Made by a program: the position numbers and the translations under genes
Notes under the pieces: generated by a model
What the model was told of the DNA's origin: nothing
The model's input: the letters and a program-made list of their open reading frames with translations, nothing else
Databases searched by the model: none
Part shown: positions 1 to 7,422 of the stretch, in pieces
Numbering within the stretch: the stretch's first letter is position 1
Layout of the letters: every line of letters begins with the position of its first letter
Assembly (NCBI GenBank): GCA_964372035.1
Contig: CAYJPK010000050.1
Coordinates: 1 to 16,213, forward strand
Direction of reading: 5' to 3'
DNA length: 16,213 nt
Source: CAYJPK01 sp964372035
GTDB lineage: Bacteria > Desulfobacterota > Desulfovibrionia > Desulfovibrionales > Desulfovibrionaceae

Positions 1-18
1 TTTTTCAAAAGTATTCAT
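1..18 (-). CDS. 5' end of an unidentified gene, cut by window edge
   Basis: An ATG on the minus strand (18-16) is preceded by AAGGAC (29-24) with five bases between, a good ribosome binding site. Only six codons (M-N-T-F-E-K) are visible before the edge, so no function can be assigned. It lies 93 bases downstream of the MATE gene in the same direction and may be a separate unit after the hairpin at 54-87. It could be a chance match. Confidence 0.4.
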
Positions 19-53
19 GCTAAGTCCTTAAATTATTAAAAGACCATAAAGAC

Positions 54-87
54 TGCTATAGTATTTTCATTTAAAATTACTATAGCA
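54..87 (-). terminator. Hairpin downstream of the MATE gene, possible terminator
   Basis: A perfect 10-bp inverted repeat (TGCTATAGTA at 54-63, TACTATAGCA at 78-87) encloses a 14-base loop that can pair a little further. It lies 24 bases beyond the MATE stop codon. The stem is AT-rich and no long U-run follows on the minus strand, so it is a weak terminator candidate; it could also be an operator for the next gene. Confidence 0.4.
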
Positions 88-111
88 TGTTATTCAAAAA
101 TAGTCGATATG

Positions 112-1494
112 TTAAATTTGATCTTCCTTATTTCGCATTCCCTTTAAGACTTTTTTGAATTGATAAACAAAAAGTGACGCTGTAACAATTACTGCCAAAA
201 TATCAGAAACAGGTTCAGCCATAAAAATAGCTGTAGTTGGATTTTCTGTAAATATTAGTGGTAGTATATAAATAAGTGGAATTAAAAGAAATATTTTGCG
301 AAGTACAGCTAAAAATAAACTAGATTTCGCATTTCCTATAGCAACAAAGGTCATTTGACAAGCAAGTTGCAAGCCAAAAATTATTGAACCAAACATATAT
401 ATTTGCAAGGCGTGCGAAGCAAATTCTATAAGCTCAGGGTCTTGCGTAAACATTTTTACAAATATGGCAGGCATACACATTACAAGCGCCCAAAATACAA
501 ATGAATAGGTTGAATTTGCGCTTAGAAATATGCTAAAGGCAGATTTAACACGATTTGCATTACCAGCTCCAAAGTTATAGCTAATAACAGGTTGAGCTCC
601 TTGGGCAATGCCAACTAAGGGCAAGATTGAAAGCTGTAAAACACAAGTCAAAACTGCCATAGTTCCAACAGCTAAATCACCGCCATAATGTAAAAGCGAA
701 GCATTAAAGGCAATGGCAAGTAGGCTTTCAGTTGATTGCATAACAAAAGGCGATGAACCGAGTGCAAGAACTGGAAATAAAATACTTTTTTCAAGTTTAA
801 TATATTTTTTAGAAAGCTTAATTATTGATTTTTTACCAGTTAAAAAGCATAAAACCCAAGTACAGGAAACTGCTTGAGCAATGACAGTTGCGATTGCTGC
901 ACCCATTACGCCAAGCTCGAGCCAGAAAATAAAGATAGGGTCTAATATTAGGTTAATTCCAGCCCCAAGTGTTACAGTTAGCATACTAATTTTAGCAAAA
1001 CCTTGTGTAGTAATAAAGGGGTTAAGCCCAAGAGTAAATAATACAAAGATAGTTCCAATAGTATAAACGCTAAAATATTCAAGTGCAAAAGGAATTGTGT
1101 TTTCACTAGCTCCAAAAGCTAGGAGTAGTGGCTCAGCAAAAGCTAAAAAGAAAATAGTTAAAATAATAGATAAAAGGCTTAAGAAAGCAAAACAATTTCC
1201 AAGTACTTTATGAGCTTTTTCAAGATCACCTTTACCCATATTTATTGATAAATAAGGCGCACCACCCATGCCAATTAAGGCAGCAGTAGCAGATACAACA
1301 ATAATTAGTGGAATTGATACACCAACGCCAGTTAAAGCAAGTGCACCTACACCTTCAATGCGACCAATAAAAATACGGTCAACTAAGGTATATAATAAAT
1401 TAACTAATTGGGCGATAGTCGCTGGGAGGGCTAATTGAAAAATAAGCTTGCCAACACGCTCAGTACCAAGGCGATTTGAGGCATTTTTTTGCAT
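112..1494 (-). CDS. MATE family multidrug/cation exporter
   Basis: This 460-residue protein is a polytopic inner-membrane exporter of the MATE family, which expels cationic drugs or metabolites in exchange for Na+ or H+. The N-terminal lobe begins with an L-P-A-T-I-A-Q-L-V segment and a V-D-R-I-F-I-G-R stretch typical of MATE transmembrane helix 1. The second lobe carries the matching G-A-Q-P-V-I-S-Y-N-F-G-A-G-N block near residues 298-311, as in MepA/NorM-like proteins. About twelve hydrophobic segments can be read, and the length is normal. The chosen ATG has only a weak purine-rich site (AAGAG) upstream. A LysR-type regulator lies 138 bases upstream on the same strand and may control it. 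The substrate cannot be told from sequence. Confidence 0.9.
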   Translation of the reverse strand: MQKNASNRLGTERVGKLIFQLALPATIAQLVNLLYTLVDRIFIGRIEGVGALALTGVGVSIPLIIVVSATAALIGMGGAPYLSINMGKGDLEKAHKVLGNCFAFLSLLSIILTIFFLAFAEPLLLAFGASENTIPFALEYFSVYTIGTIFVLFTLGLNPFITTQGFAKISMLTVTLGAGINLILDPIFIFWLELGVMGAAIATVIAQAVSCTWVLCFLTGKKSIIKLSKKYIKLEKSILFPVLALGSSPFVMQSTESLLAIAFNASLLHYGGDLAVGTMAVLTCVLQLSILPLVGIAQGAQPVISYNFGAGNANRVKSAFSIFLSANSTYSFVFWALVMCMPAIFVKMFTQDPELIEFASHALQIYMFGSIIFGLQLACQMTFVAIGNAKSSLFLAVLRKIFLLIPLIYILPLIFTENPTTAIFMAEPVSDILAVIVTASLFVYQFKKVLKGMRNKEDQI

Positions 1495-1632
1495 ATATAA
1501 ACTCTTAAGTGTGAAATTTCTTGAATAAGCTTTAGCCCTATTTTAAAGAATATGCAATTAAAAATATTTTAATAAATTTTTATTATGGCTAGATAAGAAG
1601 AGTAATTGCTAAATTGTGTTTACAGTAAAAAA

Positions 1633-2547
1633 CTAAACTTCCATCTCACTTGCAAAAGCATCGTAATCTTTTAATAAATTCAAAAGAGCTTTGATATGTT
1701 TATTTTTGAGGCTTTCTTTTAAAAAACCAAGATAAAAATTCATTGGACCTGGTGAGTGCTCTAGTTTAAGTTCAACAACTTGCCCAGTTTTTAATTCATT
1801 ATCAACAACTAATTTATTTACAAATGCTCCTTGCTTTGTGTTTGCAATAAGGCTTGGAAATAATATTGAGGACATAACAAGGGTGTCGCTTGGCATCGGA
1901 ATATTATGCCGTGCATAAAAGGCTTTTACGTGCAATGAATAACCAGAAATTGAAGAAGGAAAAAGTGATGGAATTTTAACAAATTCTTTGAGTGAAATAG
2001 GTTGTTTTTTTAGGATTGGATTTTTGGGGCAAACTATATATGGTACATCAAAAGGAATAAATTTTTGTAAACAAATATCCTCTGAAATTGTACCGTCCAT
2101 AATCATAATGTCTATTTCTTTGCTTTTAAGTTTTTTTAAACTTACAGGGTGATCATCGTTTACGAATATAAGCTCAAGTTGTGGCAGATGTTTGCCCACA
2201 TAGCGAAAGAACATTGGGGCAAGGTAACGACCAGGATTAATATGAACCCCAACAACTATTTTTTTATCTTGCGGTTTTTTATAGGATTTAATTTTTCTTG
2301 ATAACAAGTCAGTTTGATGGAAAATTTCATTAATGATTGGTAGGATTTCTTTAGCTTTTTGTGTTAACTCAACAGTAGTACTTTTGCGCACAAATAATTT
2401 AAAACCAAGAAACTCTTCTAGATTTTTTATCTGTATGCTAATAGCCGCAACTGATACCTTTAAGTGACGAGCTGCTTCCTTAAAACTATCATATTTTGAT
2501 GCAACATAAAATACTTGAATCTGCTTTAAATTAAATTCTTTTTTCAT
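1633..2547 (-). CDS. LysR-type transcriptional regulator
   Basis: A 304-residue LysR-family DNA-binding regulator of usual length. Residues 6-65 form the winged helix-turn-helix: the L-K-Q-I-Q-V-F start, the E-A-A-R-H-L-K-V-S helix, and the L-E-E-F-L-G-F-K-L-F-V-R wing followed by L-T. Residues 90-300 form the periplasmic-binding-protein-like effector domain. Family members act as tetramers that respond to a small metabolite and often control a neighbouring gene. The only visible neighbour is the MATE exporter downstream, which is a plausible target but not proven. The ribosome binding site is weak (TAGGT), and the promoter region runs into the assembly gap 76 bases upstream, so any divergent partner gene is hidden. 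The inducer is unknown. Confidence 0.9.
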   Translation of the reverse strand: MKKEFNLKQIQVFYVASKYDSFKEAARHLKVSVAAISIQIKNLEEFLGFKLFVRKSTTVELTQKAKEILPIINEIFHQTDLLSRKIKSYKKPQDKKIVVGVHINPGRYLAPMFFRYVGKHLPQLELIFVNDDHPVSLKKLKSKEIDIMIMDGTISEDICLQKFIPFDVPYIVCPKNPILKKQPISLKEFVKIPSLFPSSISGYSLHVKAFYARHNIPMPSDTLVMSSILFPSLIANTKQGAFVNKLVVDNELKTGQVVELKLEHSPGPMNFYLGFLKESLKNKHIKALLNLLKDYDAFASEMEV

Positions 2548-2623
2548 TAAAACCTACAAAATCAAATTTATAAAATATTATAATAAAGCTTTTTAATTTG
2601 CAACAATAATAAATAATTAAATT

Positions 2624-2723
2624 NNNNNNNNNNNNNNNNNNNNNNNNNNNNNNNNNNNNNNNNNNNNNNNNNNNNNNNNNNNNNNNNNNNNNNNNNNNNN
2701 NNNNNNNNNNNNNNNNNNNNNNN
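2624..2723. other. Assembly gap (100 N)
   Basis: Exactly 100 undetermined bases, the customary placeholder for a gap of unknown size. The promoter of the LysR gene and whatever follows rny are hidden. Order and orientation of the two sides rest on scaffolding only. Confidence 0.98.
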
Positions 2724-2724
2724 A

Positions 2725-2764
2725 AAAAAATCGCCTTATATCGTTAAATACAAGGCGATTTTTT
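2725..2764 (-). terminator. Rho-independent terminator of rny
   Basis: A 13-base inverted repeat (arms 2725-2737 and 2752-2764, core TCGCCTT/AAGGCGA) with a 14-base loop is flanked by A and T runs, so it can terminate in both directions. On the minus strand it starts about 20 bases after the rny stop and ends in a U-run. Confidence 0.85.
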
Positions 2765-2785
2765 ATGCTTAATCTAAATTAAATT

Positions 2786-4345
2786 TTACTTTGCTAAAGC
2801 AACAGCTCTTCTTTCTCTAATAACAGTTACTTTGATTTGACCAGGGTAGGTTAAGTTTTGTTCAATTTTTTCTGAAATATCTTTACAGATTAAATATGTT
2901 CTATCATCATCAACATCATCAGAATTAACCATAACCCTTACCTCACGACCAGCTTGAATTGCATAAGCCTTTGAAACACCAGTGAAGCTAGTAGCAATGT
3001 TTTCTAAGTCTTCAAGGCGTTTTACATAGCTTTCTAAAAGTTCTTTACGAGCACCAGGTCTTGCGCCAGAAAGTGAGTCTGCCGCTTGAACTAATATAGC
3101 CAGTGCTGTTTCAGGACGTTGATCTTCGTGGTGAGCAGCAATTGCGTGAATGATTTCTTTGCTTTCATTGTATTTCTTAGCTAAATCAGCACCGATTAAT
3201 GCGTGTGAACCTTCGATTTCGTGGTCAACTGCCTTACCAATATCATGCAATAAACCAGCTCTTTTGGCCTTTTTAATATCCATGCCAAGTTCAGCAGCCA
3301 TCATTCCACAAAGAGCTGATACTTCAAGTGAGTGTTGAAGCACATTTTGAGTAAAGCTTGTGCGGTAACGAAGTTGACCAAGAATACGTACAAGTTCAGG
3401 GTGAATGCCATGAACACCAGCATCAAAGGTTGCTTGTTCACCAATTTCGCGGATTTGAACATCAAGCTCTTGTTCACATTTTTCAACAATATCTTCAATG
3501 CGAGCAGGGTGGATACGACCATCTTGAATTAAGCGCTCAATCGCCATCTTTGCAATTTGTCGTCTAAGCGGGCTATAAGCGGATAAAATAACAGTTTCAG
3601 GAGTATCATCAATAATTAAATCAACGCCAGTTGCAGCCTCAAGAGCTCTAATATTACGACCTTCACGTCCAATAATGCGACCTTTCATGTCTTCACTTGG
3701 CAAGGTAACAGCAGTAACAGTTTGTTCACCAACATAGTCACCAGCATAGCGTTGAATAGAGCTAGCAATGATTTCTTTTGCCTTTCTGTCAGCAGTTTCT
3801 TTAGCTTCAGACTCAATGGCTCTAATCATTTTAGCTGCTTCGTGTCTTGTACGTGATTCAATATCAGTAAATAATTGAGCTTTTGCTTCCTCTTTTGTAA
3901 AGCCAGAAATTTGTTGTAAGATTATATCTTGTTCATCAATTCTGCCTTGGAGGTTTTCTTCCATTTCCATGAGAGAACGCTCACGACGTGATAATTCTTT
4001 TTCAGTTGCAATTAATTCATGCTCACGCGCAGAAAGTTTTTCAAGGCGCTCTTCAATTTTATCAGCATGTTCTTGAATTTTTCTATCTTTAGCTTTGATT
4101 TCACGTTCTTTTTCTTTGAACTCTTGTTCAAGTTCTTTTCTTTTGCTAAGAAGTTCTTCTTGAACTTGCAAAATCAAGTCTTTCTTTTGAGCTTGAGCTT
4201 CTTTTCTTGCTTCTTGGATTATTCGATTAGAAAGTTTATTGGCTTCACCAATTTTCTTTGAGCTAATATATTTATGCAAGCTGTAGCCGAGTGCTCCAGC
4301 TATTATTACGACGAGTAAGATGTAAAAAGCGGTTATGTAATCCAT
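2786..4345 (-). CDS. rny: Ribonuclease Y
   Basis: RNase Y is a membrane-anchored endoribonuclease that starts mRNA decay. The 519-residue protein has the full family layout. There is an N-terminal membrane helix (about 3-23), a long charged coiled coil (about 30-200), and a KH RNA-binding domain with G-R-I-I-G-R-E-G-R-N at 222-231. The HD phosphohydrolase domain follows, with H-S at 338-339, the H-D pair at 367-368 and A-H-H-E-D near 404-408. Length is normal (about 520). The ATG has a strong GGAGGA site seven bases upstream. It lies directly after the 6S RNA gene, as the last visible gene of the hemB–rny cluster, and is closed by a strong terminator. The 250-base space between zapA and rny is filled mainly by 6S RNA. 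Confidence 0.97.
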   Translation of the reverse strand: MDYITAFYILLVVIIAGALGYSLHKYISSKKIGEANKLSNRIIQEARKEAQAQKKDLILQVQEELLSKRKELEQEFKEKEREIKAKDRKIQEHADKIEERLEKLSAREHELIATEKELSRRERSLMEMEENLQGRIDEQDIILQQISGFTKEEAKAQLFTDIESRTRHEAAKMIRAIESEAKETADRKAKEIIASSIQRYAGDYVGEQTVTAVTLPSEDMKGRIIGREGRNIRALEAATGVDLIIDDTPETVILSAYSPLRRQIAKMAIERLIQDGRIHPARIEDIVEKCEQELDVQIREIGEQATFDAGVHGIHPELVRILGQLRYRTSFTQNVLQHSLEVSALCGMMAAELGMDIKKAKRAGLLHDIGKAVDHEIEGSHALIGADLAKKYNESKEIIHAIAAHHEDQRPETALAILVQAADSLSGARPGARKELLESYVKRLEDLENIATSFTGVSKAYAIQAGREVRVMVNSDDVDDDRTYLICKDISEKIEQNLTYPGQIKVTVIRERRAVALAK

Positions 4346-4411
4346 TCTAGTCCTCCATGTATATTTTCAGATTAATTCTGTTAGTTTTTTCGGAAGACTT
4401 TAATGTTATAG

Positions 4412-4596
4412 TAAACCCCAAAATGCCGCTCCTAGTTCCAGCGCTAGGACCTGATTATCAGGTTATAAGCTTCGTCTATCCGTTTAGGCTTCTTGCTTAA
4501 ATGCAAGCTTGCTCACAAAGATAGGAACTAAGCTTTTTTTAGTATGCTTGTGAGGTCAGCGCCAAAAGCAAGGTCACAAACATTTCAGGGGAAATA
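4412..4596 (-). ncRNA. ssrS: 6S RNA
   Basis: 6S RNA folds into a long imperfect hairpin that mimics an open promoter and binds housekeeping RNA polymerase, mainly in slow growth. Starting right after the zapA stop, the minus strand reads ATATTTCCCCTGAAATG and ends about 185 bases later with GCGGCATTTTGGGGTTTAC. These resemble both ends of E. coli 6S RNA (ATTTCTCTGAGATG and GCGGCATCTCGGAGATTC) and pair with each other (CCCC with GGGG, AAATG with CATTT). Inside, CCTGAT/ATCAGG and CCTAG/CTAGG can form small stems near the top of the 3' arm. The position just downstream of zapA is the classical proteobacterial context of ssrS. End positions are approximate, since processing cannot be seen. Confidence 0.85.
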
Positions 4597-4872
4597 TCAA
4601 ATACTTTCTATATTCACAATAAGCTCTTTTAAGCGTTCGTCAAGCTCTAAAAGTTCTTTTTGGGACTGTAAAAAATTGTCTGTTACTAAAATCATCAGCA
4701 TCATGAGCAACTGCTCATTACTAAGATGTCTTCCGCGGCCTTTAAGCCGTTCATATTCATTTTCTATAAAACTTTTTGCGTGGTCAATTCTTGCCCTATC
4801 AGAGCGAAAGCGAAAATTTAAATCTACGCCAAGCACATTGATAGCAATTTGATCAGGCAAATCGTTACTCAC
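4597..4872 (-). CDS. zapA: Cell division protein ZapA
   Basis: ZapA binds FtsZ in the cytoplasm and bundles protofilaments to stabilise the Z-ring. The 91-residue protein has the family pattern. A short N-terminal beta region (I-N-V-L-G-V-D-L-N-F-R) is followed by a helix with the A-R-I-D-H-A-K-S-F-I-E-N-E-Y motif and a C-terminal coiled coil rich in L, E and K. It is slightly shorter than the E. coli protein (109). The start is GTG; no in-frame ATG lies nearby, and the ribosome binding site is weak. It begins 12 bases after the ZapB-like gene, so the two are surely cotranscribed and perhaps translationally coupled. The 6S RNA gene begins at its stop codon. Confidence 0.9.
   Translation of the reverse strand: MSNDLPDQIAINVLGVDLNFRFRSDRARIDHAKSFIENEYERLKGRGRHLSNEQLLMMLMILVTDNFLQSQKELLELDERLKELIVNIESI
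4607..4612 (-). promoter_or_regulatory. Possible -10 element for 6S RNA inside zapA
   Basis: TATAGA on the minus strand within the last codons of zapA sits about ten bases before the inferred 6S start, the right place for a -10 box. No good -35 is seen at 16-18 bases. 6S RNA may thus have its own weak promoter or be processed from the zapA transcript. Confidence 0.35.
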
Positions 4873-4884
4873 ATTAACACCGTA

Positions 4885-5109
4885 TTATTCGTATTGATTT
4901 AAACTTTCGAGCAATTTTTCAATTCGAGAATTGACATCAGCTCTAAGTTGTTTTTCACTTTCAATTTCTTGTAACAGGGTGGTGTTTTCACTACGCATTT
5001 GTGAAATACTACCCATAGCTTGAGTTAGTTCAGCATTTTCCTTCTTCAAAAACTCAAGTTGTGTAACAAGTTCTTTAATTTTATGTTCTAATCTATCAAT
5101 AACTTCCAT
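4885..5109 (-). CDS. zapB: ZapB-like coiled-coil cell division protein
   Basis: A 74-residue protein that is almost entirely coiled coil, with heptad-spaced L, I and V and many E and K residues. It is close in size to E. coli ZapB (81), a Z-ring factor that binds ZapA. The sequence is too simple to prove homology. The main evidence is the position 12 bases upstream of zapA, where a zapB-like gene is expected. The start ATG has AAGGAT about 12 bases upstream, a little far but usable. It follows ahbD after 42 bases. It could also be another small coiled-coil protein serving ZapA. Confidence 0.7.
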   Translation of the reverse strand: MEVIDRLEHKIKELVTQLEFLKKENAELTQAMGSISQMRSENTTLLQEIESEKQLRADVNSRIEKLLESLNQYE

Positions 5110-5151
5110 GCTTAAACTATATCCTTTTTCTAATTAATAATCAAGAGCTAT

Positions 5152-6231
5152 TTATAATTTTTTATATAAACATAGAGGCTCTTCTTCCATATAATCTCCG
5201 CTTATGCTGTAAGCTCTAGCTCTGCAGCCTGCGCAAACATTATGGTATTCACAAGTTCCACACTTTCCTTTGTATTCTTTTTTGTTTCTAAATTGCTCAA
5301 AAATCGGTGTGCTTTTCCATAATTCACTAAATGGTGTTTGACGCACATTTCCGCAATCAAGTGTTAAATATCCGCATGGTTGAAGTTGCCCTACATGGCT
5401 AACAAAGCAAAAGCCTGTCCCACCAAGACAACCTCTTGTCATAGCGTCCATGCCAAAAGTGCTAGGGCTAACACTTAAGCCTTCAGCCTTTGCACGTTGA
5501 CGCATAACACGATAATAATGTGGGGCGCAAGTTGCCTTAAGATGCATTTTAGTAAGCTTTCTAAAATCATAAAACCAGTGTAAAACGTCTTCATACTCTT
5601 TTGCAGTTATTACTTGGTCAGTTAGTTCAGCCGCTCTTCCCATAGGAACAAGCATAAAAATATGCCATGCTGCAGCGCCAAGGTCTTCGCATAGCTTAAA
5701 AATATCTTTAAAGCTATGGAGATTATCTTTTGTTACTGTAGTATTTATTTGAAATTCAACACCAACTTTCTTTAAGTTTTCAATAGCTCTCATGCAAGAA
5801 TCAAATGCACCGTCAACACCACGGAATTTGTCATGTAAATCAGCTGTTGCACCATCAATCGAAATTGAACAACGAGCTATTCCGCTTTCTTTAATTTTTT
5901 GAGCATTTTCAAAATCAAGCAAATGCCCACTAGGAGACATTACGCAGCGAAGCCCTTTTTTGGTAGCATAATCTACTAGTTCGTACACGTCAGGGCGAAT
6001 CATAGGGTCGCCACCAGTGAAGATAATTATAGGGTTGCCAACTAATTTAAACTCATCAATTAAAGCCTTTGCTTCATCTGTGCTTAGTTCATTCTCATAA
6101 GGTTCAGGGTGGGCTTCAGCTCTACAATGCTTACAAGCCAAATTGCAAGAACGTGTAACCTCCCAAGCAACTAAACGACAAGTGTTTGCCTTATGTTCAG
6201 TATTAGTTTCAATATTTTTAGGGTGCATCAT
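5152..6231 (-). CDS. ahbD: Radical SAM heme b synthase AhbD (Fe-coproporphyrin III decarboxylase)
   Basis: AhbD catalyses the last step of the siroheme-dependent heme pathway of sulfate reducers and methanogens: oxidative decarboxylation of two propionates of Fe-coproporphyrin III to vinyl groups, giving heme b. The 359-residue protein has the radical SAM cluster motif C-x3-C-x2-C at C29, C33 and C36, preceded by W-E-V-T-R-S-C. The G-G-D-P motif of the SAM site follows. A C-terminal SPASM/twitch-type region has C324, C327, C333, C336 and C354 for an extra [4Fe-4S] cluster. The close relative AhbC/NirJ usually has a longer N-terminus and a different cluster-motif context (C-x3-C-x2-C-Y), so AhbD fits better. 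It overlaps hemB by four bases (ATGA), implying coupling; a second ATG directly follows the first. AhbA, AhbB and AhbC are not in the window. Confidence 0.8.
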   Translation of the reverse strand: MMHPKNIETNTEHKANTCRLVAWEVTRSCNLACKHCRAEAHPEPYENELSTDEAKALIDEFKLVGNPIIIFTGGDPMIRPDVYELVDYATKKGLRCVMSPSGHLLDFENAQKIKESGIARCSISIDGATADLHDKFRGVDGAFDSCMRAIENLKKVGVEFQINTTVTKDNLHSFKDIFKLCEDLGAAAWHIFMLVPMGRAAELTDQVITAKEYEDVLHWFYDFRKLTKMHLKATCAPHYYRVMRQRAKAEGLSVSPSTFGMDAMTRGCLGGTGFCFVSHVGQLQPCGYLTLDCGNVRQTPFSELWKSTPIFEQFRNKKEYKGKCGTCEYHNVCAGCRARAYSISGDYMEEEPLCLYKKL

Positions 6232-7223
6232 TTTACTAAGCCCCTTACAAGTAAATCTTCTGTAAAATAGTTAATTATAATTTTAGCACCAGCACGTCTA
6301 ATTGCTTGTAAGCTTTCAATAACAATGGCATCTTCATTAATCCAACCATTTTGTGCGGCTGCCTTAATCATAGCGTATTCGCCGCTTACTTGATACGCCG
6401 CAATTGGAGCATCAAAATTATCATGCACAGTTTTTATGATATCTAAATACGCACCTGCAGGTTTAACCATAATAATATCAGCGCCTTCTTCAATATCAGC
6501 CCTTGCTTCACGAAGACATTGCCAAATTGCACCATTATCCATTTGATAGGTGCGTCTATCGCCAAACTGTGGAGCAGAGTCAGCCGCATCACGAAATGGA
6601 CCATAGAAGTTCGATGCAAATTTAACTGCATAAGACATAATAGGCAATTCATAAAAACCATTGTCATCTAAAGCTTTTCTAATACTTTGAATGCGCCCGT
6701 CCATCATATCTGATGGGGCAATTATATCAGCTCCAGCTTTTGCATGTGAAATAGCGACTTTATTTAGCAAGTCAAGTGTCTGATCGTTTAGAACAGCACC
6801 GCTTTCATCATTTTGTTTTAAAATGCCACAGTGCCCATGCGAGGTATACTCACAAAGGCAAACATCAGTTGCAATGATAAGCTCTGGAAACTTTGCCTTT
6901 AATCTTCTTGTTGCAATCTGAATAATACCATTGTCGTCATAAGCACCACTTCCAATAGGGTCTTTTTCTTTTGGAAGTCCAAACAGCATGATGGAGTGCA
7001 GCCCATGCTGAATTGCCTTTTCAACCTTATCTTCAAGTGCTTTTAGACCAAGTTGAAACTGCCCTGGCATTGAACATATTGGGTTGCAGTAATCCTCATC
7101 AACACCCTCAATAACAAAATAAGGCATCATCAAGTCGCTAGCATTAAGCCTAACGTCATGAATTAGCTCTCGCAAAGCCTTAGTTTGCCTTAGCCTTCTA
7201 CCTCTATAAAAATCATTTGCCAT
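6228..7223 (-). CDS. hemB: Delta-aminolevulinic acid dehydratase (porphobilinogen synthase)
   Basis: HemB joins two 5-aminolevulinate molecules into porphobilinogen, the first common pyrrole of heme, siroheme and cobalamin synthesis, in the cytoplasm. The 331-residue TIM-barrel protein has normal length. The Schiff-base lysines lie at K201 (in M-S-Y-A-V-K-F-A-S) and K254 (in I-M-V-K-P-A). The zinc-site cysteines C122, C124 and C132 (D-V-C-L-C-E-Y-T-S-H-G-H-C) mark it as a zinc-dependent type. The active-site segment G-P-F-R-D-A is present. The ATG follows AAAGGA by about ten bases. It heads the minus-strand cluster, and its stop overlaps the ahbD start, linking porphobilinogen supply with the final heme step. 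Confidence 0.97.
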   Translation of the reverse strand: MANDFYRGRRLRQTKALRELIHDVRLNASDLMMPYFVIEGVDEDYCNPICSMPGQFQLGLKALEDKVEKAIQHGLHSIMLFGLPKEKDPIGSGAYDDNGIIQIATRRLKAKFPELIIATDVCLCEYTSHGHCGILKQNDESGAVLNDQTLDLLNKVAISHAKAGADIIAPSDMMDGRIQSIRKALDDNGFYELPIMSYAVKFASNFYGPFRDAADSAPQFGDRRTYQMDNGAIWQCLREARADIEEGADIIMVKPAGAYLDIIKTVHDNFDAPIAAYQVSGEYAMIKAAAQNGWINEDAIVIESLQAIRRAGAKIIINYFTEDLLVRGLVK

Positions 7224-7278
7224 GAAATAAATCCTTTTATCTATATTGGAAAACTATATAAAATTACATAGTTACAGT

Positions 7279-7320
7279 ATTTTAGCTAGATGATTGTAGC
7301 AGTTTGTCAAAAAAGCGCAA
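7279..7320 (-). promoter_or_regulatory. hemB: Promoter candidates for the hemB cluster
   Basis: Two overlapping sigma70-like candidates are seen on the minus strand. One has -10 TACAAT (7298-7293) with a partial -35 TTGCGC (7320-7315) and a 16-base spacer. The other has a perfect -35 TTGACA (7310-7305), but its -10 TAAAAT (7284-7279) lies 20 bases away. Either would leave a 50-70 base leader before hemB. The sequence does not decide between them. Confidence 0.45.
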
Positions 7321-7338
7321 GAAAAAAGTTGAATTAAC

Positions 7339-7367
7339 TTGACCACTAGAAAAATATATTTTACTAT
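7339..7367 (+). promoter_or_regulatory. cstA: Promoter of cstA-polA
   Basis: -35 TTGACC (7339-7344), a 17-base spacer and -10 TACTAT (7362-7367) form a good sigma70-type promoter. The expected start is near 7374, about 50 bases before the cstA ATG. The -10 lies in a perfect 10-base palindrome, TACTATAGTA (7362-7371). Confidence 0.65.
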
Positions 7368-7422
7368 AGTAGGAATGGTAGTTTAGCATTAGTATTTTTT
7401 TATTCCATGGAGGAAAGGTTTC

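Noticed and set aside
5116..5144. Promoter TTGATT-N17-TATAGT just before the ZapB-like gene
   Set aside because: Transcription would start at about the ATG, leaving no ribosome site, and the boxes overlap the AAGGAT site itself.
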